Assembly (NCBI GenBank): GCA_023700255.1
Contig: JAJPRD010000010.1
Location: 1-43,462, forward strand
Length of the DNA: 43,462 bases
Reading direction: 5' to 3'
Source: Candidatus Thalassarchaeaceae archaeon
GTDB taxonomy: Archaea > Thermoplasmatota > Poseidoniia > Poseidoniales > Thalassarchaeaceae
Within the stretch, counting starts at the first letter, position 1; every line of letters starts with the position of its first letter. Under the pieces are notes generated by a model. It was not told where the DNA came from and did no database searches. It was given only the letters and a program-made list of their open reading frames with translations. This document shows, one piece after another, positions 16,636 to 25,592 of the stretch. The position numbers and the translations under genes were made by a program.

Positions 16636-16656
16636 TATTAACTTATTAATAAACTT
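16636..16656 (-). promoter_or_regulatory. TATA-like promoter for the RHH-fumarase gene
   Basis: On the minus strand, AAGTTTATTAATAAGTTAAT lies centred about 25 nt before the ATG at 16623. This is the spacing of an archaeal TATA box for a leaderless or nearly leaderless message. Part of it is a palindrome (TTATTAATAA), which could also be a site for the protein's own ribbon-helix-helix domain; that is speculation. Confidence 0.45.
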
Positions 16657-16706
16657 AGAGTTTCGATTCGCAGCATGGCATTTCAAGTTTTCATAAAAAC
16701 AAAGGA

Positions 16707-17195
16707 TCAAATTCTTTTGACAGAAATAATCTGCATAGGTGTTTGAGGTTTGTCTCGGAAATCAGTATTTTGTAACTCTATTTCTTTAACTACATCCATT
16801 CCTTTTACAACTTCTCCGAAAACTGCATGATTTCCATTCAACCAAGGAGTAGCAACTGTAGTTAAGAAGAACTGTGAACCGCCTGTATTTTTCCCAGCAT
16901 TAGCCATGGAGAATAGGCCCGGTTTATCGTGTGCCTTTGCAAGTGCAGAAGCTTCGCAAGGAATTTGCCACCCTGGTCCTCCTGTTCCTGCTGCACGACT
17001 ATCTGGGTCCTTTGATTTAGGACAGCCGCCTTGAATCATGAAATCTTTTATTATTCGATGGAAATGAAGCCCATCATAATATCCCGAATCTACTAATTTT
17101 AAGAAATTACCAGTGGTTTCCGGGCAATCATTTGTGTAAAGTTCAATTTGGATTTCGCCTAAAGTTGTTGACATTTCTACGTAAGTCATACCCAT
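16707..17195 (-). CDS. Cyclophilin-type peptidyl-prolyl isomerase
   Basis: Folding catalyst of the cyclophilin family, 162 aa, single domain, with no signal peptide, so cytoplasmic. The active-site stretch [15 protein letters not shown] is conserved, as are GSQFFLTT and [17 protein letters not shown], with the drug-binding pocket residues in the expected order. It belongs to the short bacterial-like form. The longest fumC ORF overlaps its 3' end by 4 nt, but with the preferred fumC start there is an 83-nt gap. Upstream it is divergent from the Cys-rich membrane protein gene. Confidence 0.95.
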   Translation of the reverse strand: MGMTYVEMSTTLGEIQIELYTNDCPETTGNFLKLVDSGYYDGLHFHRIIKDFMIQGGCPKSKDPDSRAAGTGGPGWQIPCEASALAKAHDKPGLFSMANAGKNTGGSQFFLTTVATPWLNGNHAVFGEVVKGMDVVKEIELQNTDFRDKPQTPMQIISVKRI

Positions 17196-17274
17196 CGGAA
17201 GTAACTGGCACTCAAGAGGATAATGGTCTAATGCCGTGACAATAGTAATGTGTTATGTCCTACTTGACGTAACT

Positions 17275-18441
17275 ATGAGTGAGCTTAGTGACCATAACTG
17301 CCCTCGATGCAATTTAGGGCTATTCATAGAAACTAGCGAACAGGCTGAAGGAGTAGATTTATTGATTTGTAAAGAGTGTTGGGGAGTAGCTGTCGCCGCT
17401 AAATCGATGGAGTCAGTTATTTCAAATGGAAGAGAATTGGATGAAAAGCGCGCAGATTCAAATACACAAAAAATTGGATGTGATTGCCCGATTTGTTCGG
17501 CTAAAATGAAAGAAATCGAATTAGACGTGCCTGAAGAAATTAGAGATAAATTAAATTTAATTGACATATCTGAATCTAAAAAAGTCATAATTGACTCTTG
17601 TGAGAATTGCCCTACCTTCTGGTTTGATGCTGGAGAATTAGATCTTCTAAATGGAATTCAACCTAAACTAAGAAGAGGATTTGATACAGAACCAGATAGG
17701 CTAATAGGCGATAAAACACTAACTGAACAGGATTTACAGCATAAAACAATGTTTAGGAAAGGCGCGGGTGCAGTAGTAGTAGTCTTGGCTGCTATTCTAG
17801 CAACTCAGGGCGGCATAGGAATGACATTCGTGGCAGGAATTTTGGGGATTGGGGGGATAATTGCGATATTATCCAGAAATCCCGATCAAGCTCTGGCTAA
17901 AGGCACCTGCGATAAATGCCTAAAGGAAAATAAATCTCTAGCATGGAATTGCCAAAGAGGTGGGTGTTGGGCACATATTTGCACCGACTGCCAAACTATC
18001 GGCGCTGATCCAGTGGAAGCCTATGCCAAAACTATCGGACAAGTTGCAATTGGAGTGGTTGTCGTAGGTGTAGGCATTCTGGCAATCGCCGCTGTGGCCG
18101 AAGGTGGCGGAGTAGGACTTGCCGAGTTTGTCCCGGTAGGATCAAGTAAATCAAAGAAAGATGGGAAGGGTCAAAAGATCGCGCTTTTACTTTGTAGAGA
18201 ATGTGTTGAAGTATCTAATAAAGAATCAAAAGAGCAGGCTAAGATCACTAAAGACGCTAAAACGCTTGAAGAACTAACCCCCACTCATACTACCATCCAA
18301 TTATCTGATGATAGTGTGAGAAAACCAGAGATGAGAAAATCTACATCAGATGGTTATTGCAAATATATAGATAGTGTAAATGATAAAAAGTGTCGGAGAT
18401 TAGAGTTTAGAAGTTCCGGTTATTGTTATACTCATAAGTAA
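17275..18441 (+). CDS. Cys-rich zinc-ribbon membrane protein, unknown function
   Basis: A protein of about 388 aa (ATG at 17275; the ORF's first 13 residues seem untranslated). It holds two N-terminal zinc-ribbon-like segments: CPRCNLGLF with CKECWGVA, and CDCPICSAKM with CENCPTFWFDAGELDLL. The latter is the zf-TFIIB-like signature W-F/D-A-G-E-L. A glycine-rich hydrophobic pair follows (GAGAVVVVLAAILATQGGIGMTF), then CDKCLKENKSLAWNCQ with CTDCQ, a second hydrophobic hairpin (GQVAIGVVVVGVGILAIAAVAEGGGVG), CRECVE, and a C-terminal CKY...KC...CYTHK cluster. So there are several metal sites alternating with two membrane or glycine-zipper segments. The family is not recognised; a membrane-bound metal or nucleic-acid-linked role is possible. 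Confidence 0.7.
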   Translation: MSELSDHNCPRCNLGLFIETSEQAEGVDLLICKECWGVAVAAKSMESVISNGRELDEKRADSNTQKIGCDCPICSAKMKEIELDVPEEIRDKLNLIDISESKKVIIDSCENCPTFWFDAGELDLLNGIQPKLRRGFDTEPDRLIGDKTLTEQDLQHKTMFRKGAGAVVVVLAAILATQGGIGMTFVAGILGIGGIIAILSRNPDQALAKGTCDKCLKENKSLAWNCQRGGCWAHICTDCQTIGADPVEAYAKTIGQVAIGVVVVGVGILAIAAVAEGGGVGLAEFVPVGSSKSKKDGKGQKIALLLCRECVEVSNKESKEQAKITKDAKTLEELTPTHTTIQLSDDSVRKPEMRKSTSDGYCKYIDSVNDKKCRRLEFRSSGYCYTHK

Positions 18442-18459
18442 GAATAAAATTACTGAAGA

Positions 18460-18858
18460 TTAGGCTACAGTCGAACCTAGTAAAACACCATCTGGTAATT
18501 CTAGAAGATTAACAGAACCATCTGGATCTAGAGCACCAAGAATTAAAAATTGAGAAATGAAACCCCCTGGTAACGTTTTATCTCCAAGATTGATTGCCCC
18601 AACAACCAAGCGTCCGATTAATTCACTTCGGGGATAGTTAGTTATCTGAGCAGAACTAGATAATTCACCTATTACAGGCCCGAAATCAACTCGAATTTTA
18701 TAGGATGGTTTTCTCATCTCAGGATATTCGGAGACATCTATTATTTTTCCAGCCCTTATATCTAAAGAAAAATAATCATTAACACTAACATATTCTTTTC
18801 TGAGTAATTTTTCCGGATGATAAGGAAGGTTGTCGGTATCAATTTGATGCTGGCTCAT
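18460..18858 (-). CDS. CsaA-like tRNA-binding domain protein
   Basis: A 132-aa protein with one OB-fold tRNA-binding (EMAP/Trbp) domain. Key blocks are FSLDIRAGKIIDVSEYPEMRKPSYKIRVDFG and SSSAQITNYPRSELIGRLVVGAIN, both close to the CsaA pattern, followed by FISQFLILGALDPDGSVNLLELP. CsaA proteins are dimers that bind tRNA and have been described as secretion-linked chaperones in bacteria; the archaeal role is unclear. A 24-residue N-terminal extension precedes the domain. Its ATG immediately follows the stop codon of pyrE, so the two are co-transcribed. Confidence 0.88.
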   Translation of the reverse strand: MSQHQIDTDNLPYHPEKLLRKEYVSVNDYFSLDIRAGKIIDVSEYPEMRKPSYKIRVDFGPVIGELSSSAQITNYPRSELIGRLVVGAINLGDKTLPGGFISQFLILGALDPDGSVNLLELPDGVLLGSTVA

Positions 18859-19443
18859 TCACTCACCTGTGATGTCAGAACGTAGAAGTAAAGGAAGTAA
18901 TGAAACACCTGCTTGATTGAAAGCTTCTATCCCACCTTCCTGCCTATCAAGAATCGTTATGCAAGCGACTACTTCGCAGCCCATTTCGACAAGTCTTTCT
19001 GATGCTTTAAGTGCTGAACCCCCAGTTGTTGTTACATCTTCTAACAAAATTACTCTATCTCCTTTTTTGAGGCTCGCTCCCTCGATACCAGGGGGATTTC
19101 CTGTCTTCCTTCCACCTCGCCCTTTCGCTTCTTTACGGACCATAAATCCACGGAGAGACGAGCCTTTTGGAGCCTTGGCAATTACTATGCCAGTTAACGG
19201 TACGGCTCCTAACTCCAACCCTCCGATAGCGTCAATTGAATCTAAAGAATCTATTTCTGAATGTATCATAACTCCCAAAAGATGAGCGCTTTCAGGATCC
19301 ATCATTACTGGTTTCATATCAAAGAAATGAGGGCTCTGTCTACCACTGGCTAAAGTGAATAAATCACCTGGAGAATGGAGATAAGCCAGCTCTTGGACTT
19401 TTTGGATTAAGCGAGATTTAGCATCATTTACACTTGTCGACAT
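18859..19443 (-). CDS. pyrE: Orotate phosphoribosyltransferase
   Basis: Transfers the phosphoribosyl group from PRPP to orotate in de novo pyrimidine synthesis. The protein has 194 aa, normal for PyrE. The PRPP-binding loop is VILLEDVTTTGGSAL. Upstream are FTLASGRQSPHFFDMKPVM, the substrate region, and GLELGAVPLTGIV. The flexible catalytic loop is RKEAKGRGGRK. The stop is directly followed by the CsaA start (TGAATG). Upstream it diverges from the DNA polymerase D large subunit gene across about 120 nt. Confidence 0.94.
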   Translation of the reverse strand: MSTSVNDAKSRLIQKVQELAYLHSPGDLFTLASGRQSPHFFDMKPVMMDPESAHLLGVMIHSEIDSLDSIDAIGGLELGAVPLTGIVIAKAPKGSSLRGFMVRKEAKGRGGRKTGNPPGIEGASLKKGDRVILLEDVTTTGGSALKASERLVEMGCEVVACITILDRQEGGIEAFNQAGVSLLPLLLRSDITGE

Positions 19444-19576
19444 ACTGTTTCCTCTTATCTGCGGCGGCAGTGAATCGAATGAATGTTGTCACATCAAAAT
19501 ACGTGATTCGACATTGTTTACTGTGAATGTTCTTGTGCGGCCGGTATCGTTGAGAGATTATTGAGTGGCCGGGGGG

Positions 19577-22500
19577 ATGCATATGGATGAAGTAAGTACT
19601 AAAAATTTCATAATTGATACTGCTCGTCTTGAACAAGAACAATCAGATTATGAAGCATGGTTAGAAGAACATACTGAAGGAGTGTATCAAATCGCTCAAA
19701 AAGCCAAATTAAGAGGGCTTGATTTTGAAAATTTCATTGAGATCCCGAGAGCTTCTGATTTAGCAAGTAGAACTGAAAAATTACTTGAAGATTACTTAGA
19801 TGGCATGAAGATTGAGGATGATTTAAGGCATCTTCTTAAAACTACAGATAGAGAAAGTGCTTCGATACAAATTGCTGTAGATGTTGCTAGAAAAATGAAT
19901 GAGCAAACGTTAGATATGCAGAAGTCAATAGATTGTGGATTGAGAGTCGGTTTAGCTGTATTAACTGAAGCAGTTTTAGTCGCGCCTTTAGATGGAATCG
20001 GAGATGTAAGAATTCTAAATAATACTGATGGAACTGAGTTTTTATCGATAGATTTTTGCGGGCCGATTAGAGCCGCCGGAGGGACTGCTCAGGCTCTTGG
20101 GGTTCTTATCGGAGATATGGTTAGGAGAGAATTAGGATTGAATAGATATATTCCAACAACTCAAGAAGTTGAAAGGGTAAAAGAAGAATTTGGATTATAT
20201 CGAGTAGGTTTGCAATATAAGCCACCACCAGAAGAAATTGAGACTATAATGAGGGCGTGTCCCGTGATGGTCAATGGGGAAGAAACTGAAAAAATAGAAT
20301 GTTCAGGGTATAAAGAAGTGAGAAATATTGTCAATTCTAATGGATCATATAGAACTCGGATTAGGGGGGGGGTCATGCTTGTAATCGGAGAGGGGCTATG
20401 TTTGAAAGCACCTAAAGTTCAGAAGCATACAGAAAGAATGAATATTCAAGGTTGGGAATTTATAGCCCAATTTGCAAATAAAAATAAAGGTAATAACCAA
20501 AATAAAGACTCTTTCAAAGCGAGAGAAATCCCTCCTATTAGCAGATATATGGAAGATGTCATTGCAGGAAGGCCCGTATTTGGTGAACCCAACCAACCCG
20601 GGGGATTTCGACTAAGATATGGGCGGAGTAGGATTACAGGTTTGGCTGCAGCCGGAGTTAATCCAGTCACTATGGAAGCGATGGGGGGTTTCCTCGCCGT
20701 AGGGACACAAATGAAAATTGAAAGACCGGGAAAGGCATGCGCAGTAACTCCATGCACGGAGGTCGATGGGCCTACTGTGTTAATGAATAATGGAGAATAT
20801 AGGCGAATTAAAGATTTAGAAGATTGGAGAGAAAGCCTTACTGAAATCAAAAGCATATGGGATTCTGGAGAGATATTAATCGGCTATGGAGAATTCTTGG
20901 AAAATAATAAGAAATTAGTCCCTTCAGCGTACAATAAAGATTGGTGGGCATCTGACTTAATAGAATCTCTTGATATGCCCTCAAAAGTAGAAAAATTTGC
21001 CTCAATAATAGGGGTTCAAAAAAAATCATTACCAGAAGGTCTGCCATTTAATGGCGCGATAAAAAGAGGGGGAGAAAACCCCATAGATAGAAAATGGAGA
21101 AAACGAAAATGGGTAATGTATCTTAGAGAATTAGAATTAGAATGGAGACAGATTAAACAGATCTCTATCGACTTTGGAACTGCTATTCCGCCGCCATGGA
21201 ATCTTTGGTGGTCTGACTTACCTCTGAATTTCATACCTTTATTAATTCAAAGTTTGACAAATTCAAAAATTCAAAATGGAGCTATAATAATCCCAAATAT
21301 TGTTGAAAATTGGCCTTTCAACGAGAGTGTTGTCAATAATCAAATACCTGAACAGATTTCTAATAATTGGCCGCGATGGACTGAAGTAAAAAATCATGGA
21401 GTTGTGAAATCTTCACTTATGACCCTAGGGGTTGAGCATTATCATGAAAGCGGGAACCTCATTATCGATAAAAATTGGGAATCTTTACTAGAGGGTTTGG
21501 GGCTAGAAATTTCAGAAGAAAAGATTACAATTTTAATCGATACGGAATCACATGTAGGACAACGGGTAGAAAGAATAAATAATGCTCGAACAAGAATCAA
21601 ACAAGAAACCGAAAGAATTCAAGAATTAGAACATCTCAGGGATTTAGAACGCATCGAAGCCACTACTGCTGCTAGACAATCTGGAATGAATATTCAAGAG
21701 ACTGAAAAAGCAGGCGAAAAAGCCGCAGAGAAAATTATCGACAATGGTACTGGAAACAGTGAAGAATTGCTAAATGCAAAAATATTAATCGATGAGAATG
21801 AGGTTGAAAGAAGCCTCTGGGTAATAAGAAAAGTCTCTAATTTGAGGTGGGAGGATTCTGTTCCCTGCAGAGTTGGGGCAAGAATGGGGAGGCCTGAAAA
21901 ATCCGCTAGAAGAGAATTAAAACCAATGACTCATTCATTATATCCAATTGGAGAAAATGGTGGCTCTCAGAAATTACTACTACAAGCAGCAAGTAAAGGA
22001 CGTATTAGGGTAGAAATGGGAAGACGTATTTGTCAAGATTGTGGTAAAGAATCACCCAATTTAGTGTGTCACAATAGAGAAGACGCGTCTGAAGCAATAG
22101 AATGTGGAGGAAAAACTACTGAAAGAAAATCAAGGAGTTCAAATCTGCGAAGAAGGAGAAGAGGCGAAAGAACAACTGTAGATTTAGACAAAATATTAGA
22201 AGTTAAAAGAAGATCTTTGGGCTTAGATAGATTGCCAAAAATTATCAAAGCACAGAAAGAATTACTTTCGGTAGGACAAACACCTGAACCAATAGAAAAA
22301 GGAATTCTTAGAGGGAAACATGGGGTTTCGGTCTTTCGAGATGGTACTTCAAGATACGATATGATAGATGTTCCAGTAACTCATTTTAAACCTAGAGAAA
22401 TTTATACTTCGTGGGAAAAATTGTATGAATTGGGGTATAAAAAAGACGTATTTGGTGAAGATTTAGTCTCGGATGAGCAAATTTTAGAATTATTTCCTCA

Positions 22501-23560
22501 GGACATTATTCCTTCTTTGAATGCAGAGCAGCATTTGGTATCAACATGCAATTTTATTGATGACTTGTTAGTTCGTTTCTATAAAATGGAACCTTTCTAT
22601 AATGTTAAGAATATTAATGATATTGTTGGGTCGTTAGCTATAGGGCTTGCTCCACATACCTCTGGTGGAGTATTATGTCGAATAATTGGCTGGACTGCTG
22701 CATCTGCAGGCTATGCACATCCACTTTTCCATGCTGCAAAAAGAAGAAATTGTGATGGAGATGAAGACAGTATATTGATGCTAATGGATGGTTTACTAAA
22801 TTTTTCAAAACATATTTTACCTTCAGGAAGAGGTGGGAGAATGGATGCACCTCTTGTTTTAACCACTAGATTGAATCCCAGTGAAATAGATAAAGAAGCA
22901 TTGAATGTAGATTGTGCACATAACTATTCAAGACAGTTTTATGAAGAAACTCTCAGACAACCGCACCCAAGTGAGTTAAGCAATATTGTTGAAACAGTAG
23001 AATCAAGGCTTGGAACAATTGGAGACTTACGAGGCTATGGTTGGACTCATGAATCTGGTGATTTAGATGCAGGTCCTACTAATTCTGCTTACAAAACTTT
23101 AGGATCAATGGAAGATAAAATGAACGGACAATTAGCGATTGGGAGTCTGTTGAGGAGCGTGCGGGTTGAAAAGGTCGCTTCACAAGTAATTGAATCTCAC
23201 TTTTTACCGGATTTAAGAGGGAATCTAGTGGCATTTACAAGACAAAAAGTAAGATGTGTGAAATGTGGTGAATCATATAGAAGAATGCCTTTAGCCGGCA
23301 AATGTATTCAAACACATAAACTAGAAATTGGTGGTTTATCTGCAAGAAGAGGAGAAGACACTGCAAAATGTGGGGGGAATGTTATACTAACTGTTTCAGA
23401 AGGTGCTGTAAGAAAATATATCAAAGTAACTGAAGGTATTATTCAAAACTACGGAGTTGATCTTTATACAGAGCAGAGAGTTAGATGGTTGACTGAGAGT
23501 ACAGATTCATTATTCAATAATGATCGCGTGACTGTAATGACTTTAACTGATTTTTTATAA
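19577..23560 (+). CDS. polC: DNA polymerase D large subunit DP2
   Basis: Catalytic subunit of the euryarchaeal replicative DNA polymerase D, about 1327 aa. It works with the small DP1 subunit, not seen here, in chromosome replication. Signatures are the N-terminal region with CGPIRAAGGTAQALGV, the catalytic motif NCDGDEDS (about residue 1058 from the chosen start), a zinc site CQDCGKES...ECGG around residue 820-850, and a C-terminal zinc module CVKCGESY...KC...KCGG that binds PCNA or DP1 partners. No intein was found; the length is close to the family norm. The ORF track starts at GTG 19565; ATG 19577 or 19583 after a G-rich stretch is equally likely. It ends flush against the convergent MptE-like gene. 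Confidence 0.97.
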   Translation: MHMDEVSTKNFIIDTARLEQEQSDYEAWLEEHTEGVYQIAQKAKLRGLDFENFIEIPRASDLASRTEKLLEDYLDGMKIEDDLRHLLKTTDRESASIQIAVDVARKMNEQTLDMQKSIDCGLRVGLAVLTEAVLVAPLDGIGDVRILNNTDGTEFLSIDFCGPIRAAGGTAQALGVLIGDMVRRELGLNRYIPTTQEVERVKEEFGLYRVGLQYKPPPEEIETIMRACPVMVNGEETEKIECSGYKEVRNIVNSNGSYRTRIRGGVMLVIGEGLCLKAPKVQKHTERMNIQGWEFIAQFANKNKGNNQNKDSFKAREIPPISRYMEDVIAGRPVFGEPNQPGGFRLRYGRSRITGLAAAGVNPVTMEAMGGFLAVGTQMKIERPGKACAVTPCTEVDGPTVLMNNGEYRRIKDLEDWRESLTEIKSIWDSGEILIGYGEFLENNKKLVPSAYNKDWWASDLIESLDMPSKVEKFASIIGVQKKSLPEGLPFNGAIKRGGENPIDRKWRKRKWVMYLRELELEWRQIKQISIDFGTAIPPPWNLWWSDLPLNFIPLLIQSLTNSKIQNGAIIIPNIVENWPFNESVVNNQIPEQISNNWPRWTEVKNHGVVKSSLMTLGVEHYHESGNLIIDKNWESLLEGLGLEISEEKITILIDTESHVGQRVERINNARTRIKQETERIQELEHLRDLERIEATTAARQSGMNIQETEKAGEKAAEKIIDNGTGNSEELLNAKILIDENEVERSLWVIRKVSNLRWEDSVPCRVGARMGRPEKSARRELKPMTHSLYPIGENGGSQKLLLQAASKGRIRVEMGRRICQDCGKESPNLVCHNREDASEAIECGGKTTERKSRSSNLRRRRRGERTTVDLDKILEVKRRSLGLDRLPKIIKAQKELLSVGQTPEPIEKGILRGKHGVSVFRDGTSRYDMIDVPVTHFKPREIYTSWEKLYELGYKKDVFGEDLVSDEQILELFPQDIIPSLNAEQHLVSTCNFIDDLLVRFYKMEPFYNVKNINDIVGSLAIGLAPHTSGGVLCRIIGWTAASAGYAHPLFHAAKRRNCDGDEDSILMLMDGLLNFSKHILPSGRGGRMDAPLVLTTRLNPSEIDKEALNVDCAHNYSRQFYEETLRQPHPSELSNIVETVESRLGTIGDLRGYGWTHESGDLDAGPTNSAYKTLGSMEDKMNGQLAIGSLLRSVRVEKVASQVIESHFLPDLRGNLVAFTRQKVRCVKCGESYRRMPLAGKCIQTHKLEIGGLSARRGEDTAKCGGNVILTVSEGAVRKYIKVTEGIIQNYGVDLYTEQRVRWLTESTDSLFNNDRVTVMTLTDFL

Positions 23561-24316
23561 TTAGTATTTGACGCCTAGAATCTGCAAAATTTTAGCCATC
23601 CATTGCAATTTAATCAGTTTCTCAGCGGGATTAGTTACACCAGACCATTTACCCACTATATCGGTACGAGTCCCCAGCAACGAGATGTTAGCGATAGGGA
23701 CGCCTAAGGCAACCAAAAAGCAGATTGACCTGTCTCCATCAGTGAATCCCCCTGGGTTATACATACCCTCTATTTTTTTAGGAGTTTGATGAGTAAGTAC
23801 TAACCGAGGAGGAGTTTGAATATTCGCTGCTAGAGTCAAAATCTCTTTCCAAGAATCAAAATTATCCCCATGGGCATGTAGAATAACTGGAATGCTTCTC
23901 TTGACAGCTGCTGTAGTCCCCTCGCCTCCATCAGCATCACTGACAATACAAACTAAGCGTGACCAAGCCCGTTCGGATATAGATTCAGGTAATGAAGAAA
24001 GAACTCCTACTGCTCCATCGGCTGCAACAATTAGATCAGTAGTATCTAACAAAGATCTTACTTCTGATTCTTCAACAGCGGCGCCTAATACAGCAATTTT
24101 AGTATCTCTAAGTACTAACCTCCTACGTAGGTTTGCTAATGTCACTAATCTCTGAGATCTGGTCCAAGCCTCAATTGGATAGAGTTCCACCGTTGATAGT
24201 AATTGCATTGCACTTTCAGTGTCAGATTCGATGTCCCACCCGAAAAAATCTCGTACTTCATCCTGTATCTGAATTAATTTATTATTAGTTGTAGAAACGC
24301 CGATATCAATTGACAT
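23561..24316 (-). CDS. DUF115/MptE-like 6-hydroxymethylpterin diphosphokinase
   Basis: A 251-aa member of the DUF115 family, whose characterised archaeal members (MptE) phosphorylate 6-hydroxymethyl-dihydropterin in pterin/folate-type cofactor synthesis. Motifs are LIVAADGAVGVL, CIVSDADGGEG, ILHAHGDNFDSW and NPGGFTDGDRSICFLVALG, all typical of the family's nucleotide- and metal-binding core. An N-terminal helical segment of about 70 residues (ESDTESAMQLLSTVELY) precedes it. Its stop codon directly abuts the polC stop with no base between. Divergent from priL, with 66 nt between starts. Confidence 0.82.
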   Translation of the reverse strand: MSIDIGVSTTNNKLIQIQDEVRDFFGWDIESDTESAMQLLSTVELYPIEAWTRSQRLVTLANLRRRLVLRDTKIAVLGAAVEESEVRSLLDTTDLIVAADGAVGVLSSLPESISERAWSRLVCIVSDADGGEGTTAAVKRSIPVILHAHGDNFDSWKEILTLAANIQTPPRLVLTHQTPKKIEGMYNPGGFTDGDRSICFLVALGVPIANISLLGTRTDIVGKWSGVTNPAEKLIKLQWMAKILQILGVKY

Positions 24317-24382
24317 AACACGTTAACTCCAGTGGAAGGGGTCGGTGAGCATTGAAGAACCCTCGTCGTTCATGCTTGTAAT

Positions 24383-25522
24383 ATGCCGATGCCGCTCACC
24401 AAACCGAGCATCGAAAATGAATCGATAATGGCGAGATATCCGTTCTTACCTCAAGGCAGTGTTTTTCTGAAATTCGTTCTTGAAAAAAATGGAATAACAG
24501 TAGAAGACCTCATCGAAGCACCTTGGCTTGAAGAGGTGAGGGCGAGAGGAAGAATACGCCTCCTAGAATCTGTAATGCATAAAGAAGGAGTAGACGCTGC
24601 TACGACTATTGATTTATCTTCAGATTTGGGTAAAATGACTGAATCACTATCTTTTCTTTATGCCATGCTTATTGTTTGTGCATCATTCAATGAACGTCTG
24701 TTGGCGAGATGGGTTGAAGGCGAAGCTAGTAGAGCGGACCAACTCTTCGGCATGGATAAGGAAAATTTTGCTATCTTAGCAAAATCTTACATTTCTGATA
24801 TTAAAGAAATACAAAATAGAGGTGTTGCTACCTACTGGATTCCTATGAGTGATTTTATAGAATTATGTCCACGAATATCTGGCAATTATTGGAGATTAAT
24901 AAATCGGCCAGTGAAGAACGGTTGGGTATGTATGAATCCAGGGGCAGGAGAAACAAGCAGACAACGGACTGCAAGGCTAATTAAAGAACGAATTCGAGAA
25001 GATTTAACGAATAGTTGTGTAGATAGAATGAATAAAATGGACGATTCATTTGCTGAACTATTCCTTGATCCAGTGGAAAGAGTCACTAAGCTATTATCCG
25101 AACAGGTCAAAGACGAAATGCCAATGACTGCAGCTATCAGAGAAGACTGGCCGCCTTGCTTTGAATCAGCAGTGGCTGAATTAAGTCAAGGAGTGAATGT
25201 TAATCATACAGGTCGAGTATTTTTGGCATCTATGTCTCTAGCAATGAGTTTGACTCAAGAGCAAACTTGTGGATTTTTCTCTAATGCACCAGATTATAAT
25301 GCAGATACTACAAGCTATCAAATTAATCAAATTTTTGAAAGAGGGTATACTCCTCATGGATGTGCTGCTCTAAAAACAAGTGCTAGATGCCCGGTTTCTC
25401 CAGGAGATGATCGGCTATGTGATCAAGAATGGTTAACACATCCATTGAAGTATCTTAAAGCAAAACAAAGACGTCGTTTCAAAGATGGTGGTGGAGTGAC
25501 CATTATTGAAGAAACTAAGTAA
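24383..25522 (+). CDS. priL: DNA primase large subunit PriL
   Basis: Non-catalytic regulatory subunit of the archaeal/eukaryotic primase, 379 aa. It aids RNA primer synthesis with PriS, which is not in this window. The C-terminal Fe-S domain is visible: TCGFFSNAPDYN, GCAALKTSARCP and LCDQEWLTHPLKYL provide the expected cysteines that hold a 4Fe-4S cluster. The N-terminal half is helical, as usual. Two starts are possible, ATG 24383 and ATG 24428 (MARYPFLPQG); the first 15 residues look poorly conserved, so the later one may be right. It lies near polC, forming a loose replication cluster. Confidence 0.92.
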   Translation: MPMPLTKPSIENESIMARYPFLPQGSVFLKFVLEKNGITVEDLIEAPWLEEVRARGRIRLLESVMHKEGVDAATTIDLSSDLGKMTESLSFLYAMLIVCASFNERLLARWVEGEASRADQLFGMDKENFAILAKSYISDIKEIQNRGVATYWIPMSDFIELCPRISGNYWRLINRPVKNGWVCMNPGAGETSRQRTARLIKERIREDLTNSCVDRMNKMDDSFAELFLDPVERVTKLLSEQVKDEMPMTAAIREDWPPCFESAVAELSQGVNVNHTGRVFLASMSLAMSLTQEQTCGFFSNAPDYNADTTSYQINQIFERGYTPHGCAALKTSARCPVSPGDDRLCDQEWLTHPLKYLKAKQRRRFKDGGGVTIIEETK

Positions 25523-25592
25523 AATTTAGTCATAAAAGACAATTCTTCATAGGTGACTTTCGTTAAGGCGAATCTATAGGGGGTTAAGTCGA

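Noticed and set aside
19577-23560. Intein in the DNA polymerase D large subunit
   Set aside because: The length is close to the family norm, and the catalytic NCDGDED region is uninterrupted; no intein splice motifs were seen.
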